Below the pieces are notes generated by a model. That model did no database searches and was not told the DNA's origin. It saw only the letters and a list, made by a program, of their open reading frames with translations. From a virus, in the IMG/VR virus record IMGVR_UViG_3300042465_003715, positions 1-28,412 of that record: DNA of 28,412 nucleotides; one strand, written 5' to 3'. Every line of letters starts with the position of its first letter. Position 1 is the stretch's first letter. The position numbers and the translations under genes were made by a program. Below are positions 24,109-28,412 of this stretch, piece by piece.

Positions 24109-24237
24109 GAAGAAAGAAAATCGGATTATTACAGAATAATTCACGCCAGACTTCAAGAATTGGAGGATTCGGTATATTCCTTAACAATGGAGAATGACGA
24201 ACTTAAAAAGCAACCCAACCCTTGGGAAAATAATTAA
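24109..24237 (+). pseudogene. Possible C-terminal remnant of the preceding coiled-coil gene
   Basis: Directly after the TAA at 24106-24108 the same frame continues for 42 codons to TAA at 24235-24237. The sequence (YYRIIHARLQELEDSVYSLT) keeps the heptad pattern and echoes the upstream segment. It has only one late internal ATG (24187), giving 16 residues. It overlaps the end of the convergent portal gene by two to three bases. An ochre mutation is the simplest reading; readthrough is possible, and chance cannot be excluded. Confidence 0.4.
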
Positions 24238-26204
24238 TTCGCCGCCCAAATATATAATGCCGCCGCATAATCATCCAGCCCAGACTCCGCCGCAAGAATC
24301 TGAATCTCCTCAGACGGGACCAAATCAATAATTTTGTTGGGCGTTTCAACGCATTCTAGCGCCCGATTATTCCAAGAACTAGGCTCTGACGACGCCACAA
24401 CCTTCTCAGTTAATTCGCGGGCGAGAGTTTTTTGTTCGGCGGTTAATTCGGCCCCAGTCTTGGCTTTTACCATACCCAAGATAGAAGATTCAAGATTGTT
24501 CGCGGCCAAAGTAATTTCTTTGATTGCCTCAAGAGAAACCGACGCCTTGGAACCATTTGGCCTCCCAGCGGGGGTCATTGTTTTGGCTTTTTTTGTAGAA
24601 GATGGGCCAGCGGCAACGGGCTTGTTAGGATCAAGAGCGGGTGGAGGTGCCTGCGTGATAGGGACTGGAGAAAGGGGCATCCACTTGTTGTCTTTACGGT
24701 CCTTAATGTACTGCTCTTGCTCTAATCCAATCTCCTCGTCATCTGGGAATTCGCCGCGTTTGAACACGCGCATGAGTTCTTGGGGCGTCAGAATGCCTAA
24801 TTCGGCTAGTCTGTTAGCCACTCGCATGAGTTCGGTGTTATCCTGTAAGGAAATATCTGTAAATGTGGCCACGGGAGTCTGTCGGAAACCCATAATCTTA
24901 GACACGCGCTTAATTTCAGACTGCAAGAACTCCAAGAAAGAATTTCGCGCCTCACGGAGCTTGTCTAGAAACACATTAATCTTGGCCTGAGTATTTCCGT
25001 ATTTTTCTTCGCCCACAATGATGTTTTGCAAGCCTTCCCGAATATCTTGGTTAAGAATCGTGTATTTTTCGGGGCCGAGAACTTTTTTTAGGTCGGGCAA
25101 AATAAAATCCGCCGTTGTAGTATAATCGGCAACGAGGGTTCGGCCCGTTGTGCCGTTCATAAATAGCTTTCTCAGAGCTTCAATGTTGTTTTGATTAATG
25201 CCTCCGCCGTATTGGTCTTTCTTTTCCCCTGTTTTAATCAAGAGAATGACGTTTTCCACCGTCCGCATAATTGCTTGATCGGCGCGTTTCATTTCCAGCT
25301 TGGCATTAATGTCTTCCAATACTGGCCATCCAAAAGGAATTGCGAAAGGCTCATAGTCTTGCTTCTTGGCAAAAGACATGTGAATCTTCTGGGGGTCCAA
25401 CTTGATTCGAATGCCGTCAGAAAAATATGCGCCCTTTTTAATTAAATCCTTGGCGTCTTGAGGGAGGCCGTTCAGTAATTCCTTGTCGTCGTCCGTGATA
25501 GGGTTTTTTAGGCGCTTCAATTCGGACTTTGAAAGTACTTTTTCGTAACATTCCCCAGTAAAGGCGGCGGTATTATTCGCCACCATATCATATGGGTTAA
25601 GCAAGATATACTTTAGTGGAATCTCGTCATTAGAAAGGCCGTCTTCTGCCGCATAAACCGTGGATAGCTTAAGAAAGTCTTCGACGGAGAATTTACCATC
25701 CACGCGATACAAAAAGATATTACTAGAGCGAAAATACTCTAGAAAGTAATTCTTCTTGAGGTTCCAAAGGTTAATTTTGCGGAACCAGCGGGCGAAAAAG
25801 TCCCTAGAAGCCTTGCTGCCGTATTTTAAATAGACTTCTGTGTTCGAGAACTCGCTCATCAAGTCCACAGCGTTCTTGTAGGTGGCTACGTTGGCATACG
25901 CCTTCTGAGTAAGTTCCACGGCGTCTCTCATATTGACACAGCCATTAGCATAAGAATACGGCATGGTCATCTGCCGAATCTGAGAGAATTTGTCTATCGT
26001 AGGAGTAATAGCGGCGCGATTAATTCGCCCACCAGAAGTTTCTGACGTTGATCTTGTGGAGGCGCGGGCCATTTCAGAGCCGAAAGCTACGAATGGATCG
26101 CCAAAAGATTCGGGTTCGAAAGTCGCCGTAGAAATTTCTTGAGTTTGTGGTTTCGAAAACCTTGTTTCCCAGTATTCGCTTTTCTTCTGATAACTTCGTG
26201 CCAT
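24234..26204 (-). CDS. Portal protein
   Basis: A 656-residue protein starting MARSYQKKSEYWETRFSKPQ, of typical size for portals of larger phages. Portals form the dodecameric ring through which DNA enters and leaves the head. It has the alternation of helices and strands expected of a portal body (AVDLMSEFSNTEVYLKYGSK, NPYDMVANNTAAFTG), a helical stem/crown region (RMANRLAELG-type segment LMRVANRLAELGILTPQELM) and a Pro/Ala/Lys-rich linker near residue 530-555 before a final helical domain. Its place directly after the large terminase and before the protease is the standard order. Its stop overlaps the end of the convergent small-gene cluster, with no terminator visible between them. Confidence 0.85.
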   Translation of the reverse strand: MARSYQKKSEYWETRFSKPQTQEISTATFEPESFGDPFVAFGSEMARASTRSTSETSGGRINRAAITPTIDKFSQIRQMTMPYSYANGCVNMRDAVELTQKAYANVATYKNAVDLMSEFSNTEVYLKYGSKASRDFFARWFRKINLWNLKKNYFLEYFRSSNIFLYRVDGKFSVEDFLKLSTVYAAEDGLSNDEIPLKYILLNPYDMVANNTAAFTGECYEKVLSKSELKRLKNPITDDDKELLNGLPQDAKDLIKKGAYFSDGIRIKLDPQKIHMSFAKKQDYEPFAIPFGWPVLEDINAKLEMKRADQAIMRTVENVILLIKTGEKKDQYGGGINQNNIEALRKLFMNGTTGRTLVADYTTTADFILPDLKKVLGPEKYTILNQDIREGLQNIIVGEEKYGNTQAKINVFLDKLREARNSFLEFLQSEIKRVSKIMGFRQTPVATFTDISLQDNTELMRVANRLAELGILTPQELMRVFKRGEFPDDEEIGLEQEQYIKDRKDNKWMPLSPVPITQAPPPALDPNKPVAAGPSSTKKAKTMTPAGRPNGSKASVSLEAIKEITLAANNLESSILGMVKAKTGAELTAEQKTLARELTEKVVASSEPSSWNNRALECVETPNKIIDLVPSEEIQILAAESGLDDYAAALYIWAAN

Positions 26205-26243
26205 ATAGGGATATTACACAAGTCAAGAAAAAGTAACTTATTG

Positions 26244-26369
26244 TCAACTTTCAAACCAACAATATATTGCCCCGCCAATAATAATCGCCCAAAGAAGTAA
26301 CGACGTAGGACTTCTCTTGAGGTAATTCCATTCTTCTTTTAAGTGATCGAGGTATGATTCGCCGTTCAT
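26244..26369 (-). CDS. 41-residue single-pass membrane peptide
   Basis: A short frame from ATG 26369-26367, beginning one base after the terminase stop (TGATATG), so it is probably translated by re-initiation. It has a charged N-terminus (MNGESYLDHLKEEWNYLKRS) and one hydrophobic segment of about 17 residues (LLLWAIIIGGAIYCWF). The basic residues before the segment and the short tail fit an anchored small phage membrane protein. The function is unknown. A longer version starting inside the terminase gene is possible but less likely. Confidence 0.5.
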   Translation of the reverse strand: MNGESYLDHLKEEWNYLKRSPTSLLLWAIIIGGAIYCWFES

Positions 26370-26370
26370 A

Positions 26371-28412
26371 TCAACAAATAAACGGCTCAAATGTTCCGTA
26401 ATCGTCTTCCTCTGGCATTTTAAGCATATCAAAATAAACCTTCTTTCCCCAGTTACCCAACACTAACGCAGAATATAAGTCCTTGCGGGCGCGATTATTT
26501 CCTCTTTGACTTTTCAGGTTCTTCGGAAGGTCGAAACTTTGATGCCCACTAGGGGTCGAAGACACTTCAATCATAGCACACTGAGTTTTCGTCAGGGTAA
26601 TGAGGTCTTTAAGGTTCTCAACAAAGTCAACCTCAGTAGCCACAAAACCTTTCTCTTCTTTCATGAATTTTAGGTCTTTAAGAAGAGAAGCTCTACTAGT
26701 TTGTCTTTTAAAATCATCGTCCATCGCCATACCCGCGAACATTAAGTCTTTTTTGTCAAACGATCTTTGGAGTAATTCATTCCCAGAACGGATCCACACG
26801 TTGGAGGGTTTGCGTAAAATGCAAATGCGTTTGTCGGTTAGATTATAAGAGTTTCTTACCTCTTGAATATTTTTGTTGTATTCTTCAGGGTTCTCGATTT
26901 CAACGTCAATAGTTTTGATTTCTATTTTTGCGTCCTTAAAAAGCTGACTTTCGTTGCATGAGGCAATAAATTGTGCGCCACCCATAAAGTCAACCGTCAT
27001 GAATTTTATGTTGAAGTTCTTTAGCAGATACAGAAAATACGCAATATGGTCTTTGGGCGCTCCGCCCGCGATAGCATAAGGGTGAACGACAGTTCCGCTT
27101 TCATTTCCTTCGTCTAGCTTAATAACCTGCATGGCGAAATAATCGGAAGACTCACTCTCGGACCAGGAAGGGTCCAGACTTAAGATGTATGAACTATTAA
27201 CATCTCCAAACGACTCCACGCATTCTCCCACGCCATCTCCGAAAGTGCAAGCCATCATCTTCGAAATCTTGTAAAACCCAGAGCTATCAGAAACAAAAAT
27301 ACTACGAAATTCTCTATCCATTTGAGCCTCAGACATTTCCTCCTTAGCCTTCTCCAATAGCGCGGGATCATACAATGCTTTCGGAACAGCGTCATAGGCC
27401 ATGTGGAAAATACTATAATGGGCATCCTTGTTTTTGCCGCTCAAAATAAATTCCTCATACTGTTTGTACATCGTGTACAAATGTTCAAAGGAATATGAGG
27501 CGGAAGATAAACCAATGATTTTATTGCTCGGCCATTTTTTCCTATCTTCCTCCTTCATCTTCCCCTGCTCGATCAGAATAGTTTCGGCCTTAGCGACCTT
27601 TTCTCTTTCCGTGGGGTTAGTGACGACAGCAAGGAACGGAATAATGATTTCATTGATGATCTTCGCTGGCATCAAAAGAAGTTCGTCCATGACCATCACT
27701 TGAAAGCGAAATCCTCGAAGTTTTTCGCCTTGACCCAATGGAAGTGCTGTGATTTTACTTTGACCAATCTCAATATTCCATTCGTCATTCTGGAAGGAGG
27801 TTTTCGTGATGCATTTGTGTAGCAACTTAGCCTCTGGCGTCCCAGAAATATCCATGATTTTTTTCATGATACCCTTGGATTGCCTAAAGCTAGCCGAGAT
27901 AACCCCAATATGAACACCTTGATTTAAAGCAGCGTAAAGAGCTAAGAAGATACCGCATGAGAAAGTATTGTGACTAATGATACCATCTGAAACATAACAC
28001 TCCTCTTTGTCAACCTGAATATCCACCGTAACGTTTTCAGACACATCTTTCGAAATTACGCGAGAATAAAATAAACCATCCCTCGTTAATTCTAAAAGCT
28101 TTAAACGATCACTTTCATCTAAAAAACCGCTATCAACGCATCTTTGAATCCATTTGCGAGAAGTTTTTTCTCTAAATGTTAGCTTTACATATTTTCTTTT
28201 CCCAGCAGTCCAGCAAAAAGATTTTTTACCATATTTTTTTTCTAAATACGGCCCAATAAAAGGAATGTAGTTGGAGAACTCGCCACTGGTATAAAGATAA
28301 GAGTCTAATTCATTTAAACTATTCTGCTTCCTAGTAAGACCAAAGCCAATTTTCTCCCTAAAACGAGAAACAGAATCGTATCCGCTAATGTCGATAGCAA
28401 AAGCTGGGCGGC
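26371..28412 (-). CDS. terL: Terminase large subunit, interrupted by an intein (5' end outside window)
   Basis: The frame is open from the right edge to TGA at 26373-26371. After an intein C-terminus (to 27967), the terminase begins TFSCGIFLALYAAL, the sequence expected right after the Walker A lysine. Walker B is QVMVMDELLL (around 27685), with Glu next to Asp as the likely catalytic base. The C-terminal RNase H-like nuclease shows Asp in YILSLDPSWSE (about 27165-27185), Asp in FMTVDFMGG (about 26985-27000) and Asp in ARKDLYSALVLG (about 26455-26490). The enzyme powers DNA packaging and cuts concatemers. The ATPase N-terminus, the Walker A itself and the start of the intein lie outside the window. 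A GTG at 28044 could be mistaken for a start, but the frame continues upstream. Portal and protease genes follow. Confidence 0.93.
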   Translation of the reverse strand, partial: RPAFAIDISGYDSVSRFREKIGFGLTRKQNSLNELDSYLYTSGEFSNYIPFIGPYLEKKYGKKSFCWTAGKRKYVKLTFREKTSRKWIQRCVDSGFLDESDRLKLLELTRDGLFYSRVISKDVSENVTVDIQVDKEECYVSDGIISHNTFSCGIFLALYAALNQGVHIGVISASFRQSKGIMKKIMDISGTPEAKLLHKCITKTSFQNDEWNIEIGQSKITALPLGQGEKLRGFRFQVMVMDELLLMPAKIINEIIIPFLAVVTNPTEREKVAKAETILIEQGKMKEEDRKKWPSNKIIGLSSASYSFEHLYTMYKQYEEFILSGKNKDAHYSIFHMAYDAVPKALYDPALLEKAKEEMSEAQMDREFRSIFVSDSSGFYKISKMMACTFGDGVGECVESFGDVNSSYILSLDPSWSESESSDYFAMQVIKLDEGNESGTVVHPYAIAGGAPKDHIAYFLYLLKNFNIKFMTVDFMGGAQFIASCNESQLFKDAKIEIKTIDVEIENPEEYNKNIQEVRNSYNLTDKRICILRKPSNVWIRSGNELLQRSFDKKDLMFAGMAMDDDFKRQTSRASLLKDLKFMKEEKGFVATEVDFVENLKDLITLTKTQCAMIEVSSTPSGHQSFDLPKNLKSQRGNNRARKDLYSALVLGNWGKKVYFDMLKMPEEDDYGTFEPFIC
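27967..28412 (-). other. C-terminal part of an intein within the terminase
   Basis: Translation upstream of 28044 is open to the edge and ends with the splice junction DGIISHN followed by Thr: the penultimate His, the terminal Asn (27969-27967) and a +1 Thr extein residue (27966-27964) are all present. The preceding LFYSRVISKDVSENVTVDIQ matches the usual beta strands of the C-terminal splicing block. Further in, IDISGYDSVSRFREKIGF resembles the end of a LAGLIDADG-type homing endonuclease domain, so the intein is probably large and may carry an endonuclease. About 148 residues are visible. The N-terminal splice site is outside the window. Confidence 0.9.

Noticed and set aside
26371-28044. GTG at 28044-28042 as the terminase start codon
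   Set aside because: The frame is open upstream to the window edge and that sequence encodes intein-like residues continuous with the splice junction, so the GTG is an internal Val codon.

Overview
The window looks like part of a tailed double-stranded DNA bacteriophage genome (Caudoviricetes). It carries a virion module (large terminase, portal, prohead protease/scaffold, capsid proteins, connector and tail genes, a 2,248-residue tape measure protein) mixed with small phage-type genes, homing endonucleases and an intein. There are no tRNAs, rRNAs, ribosomal or housekeeping genes, and no integrase or repressor is recognisable. The host cannot be named. Three good sigma70-type promoters are visible, but most genes start without a Shine-Dalgarno sequence, and those promoters would give leaderless or nearly leaderless mRNAs.

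Layout. 1-9068 is leftward: three probable tail-assembly genes (9068->7027), the tape measure gene (6998->252) and, overlapping its stop, the start of another tail gene that runs off the left edge. 9069-9620 has no protein gene. It holds an inverted repeat, a region that folds like a structured RNA on the + strand (about 9202-9525) and a five-unit G-rich tandem repeat that fits a G-quadruplex. 9621-15380 is rightward: RNase HI, probable head-closure and neck proteins, a small membrane protein, three YopX-family paralogues, small unknown genes, a conserved-looking virion protein and a probable tail tube protein, ending at a hairpin terminator. 15417-21836 is leftward again: protease/scaffold, decoration-like protein, major capsid protein, a small SAP/Rho-N-like protein and a head-completion candidate, interrupted by a LAGLIDADG endonuclease and followed by an HNH endonuclease. 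21836-24237 is rightward: a second HNH endonuclease, then a tight chain of eight tiny genes behind its own promoter. 24234-28412 is leftward: portal, a 41-residue membrane peptide and the large terminase, which runs off the right edge.

The virion genes read as one assembly line: terminase and portal package DNA, protease/scaffold and capsid proteins build the head, small proteins close the neck, and tail tube, chaperones and tape measure build a long tail. The line is broken by strand switches, and selfish elements sit at or beside its most conserved genes. The clearest is an intein in the terminase: its C-terminal splice junction lies directly before the ATPase sequence that normally follows the Walker A lysine. 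The most novel candidate is the unexplained structured RNA plus G-quadruplex repeat in the 550-base gap before RNase HI.
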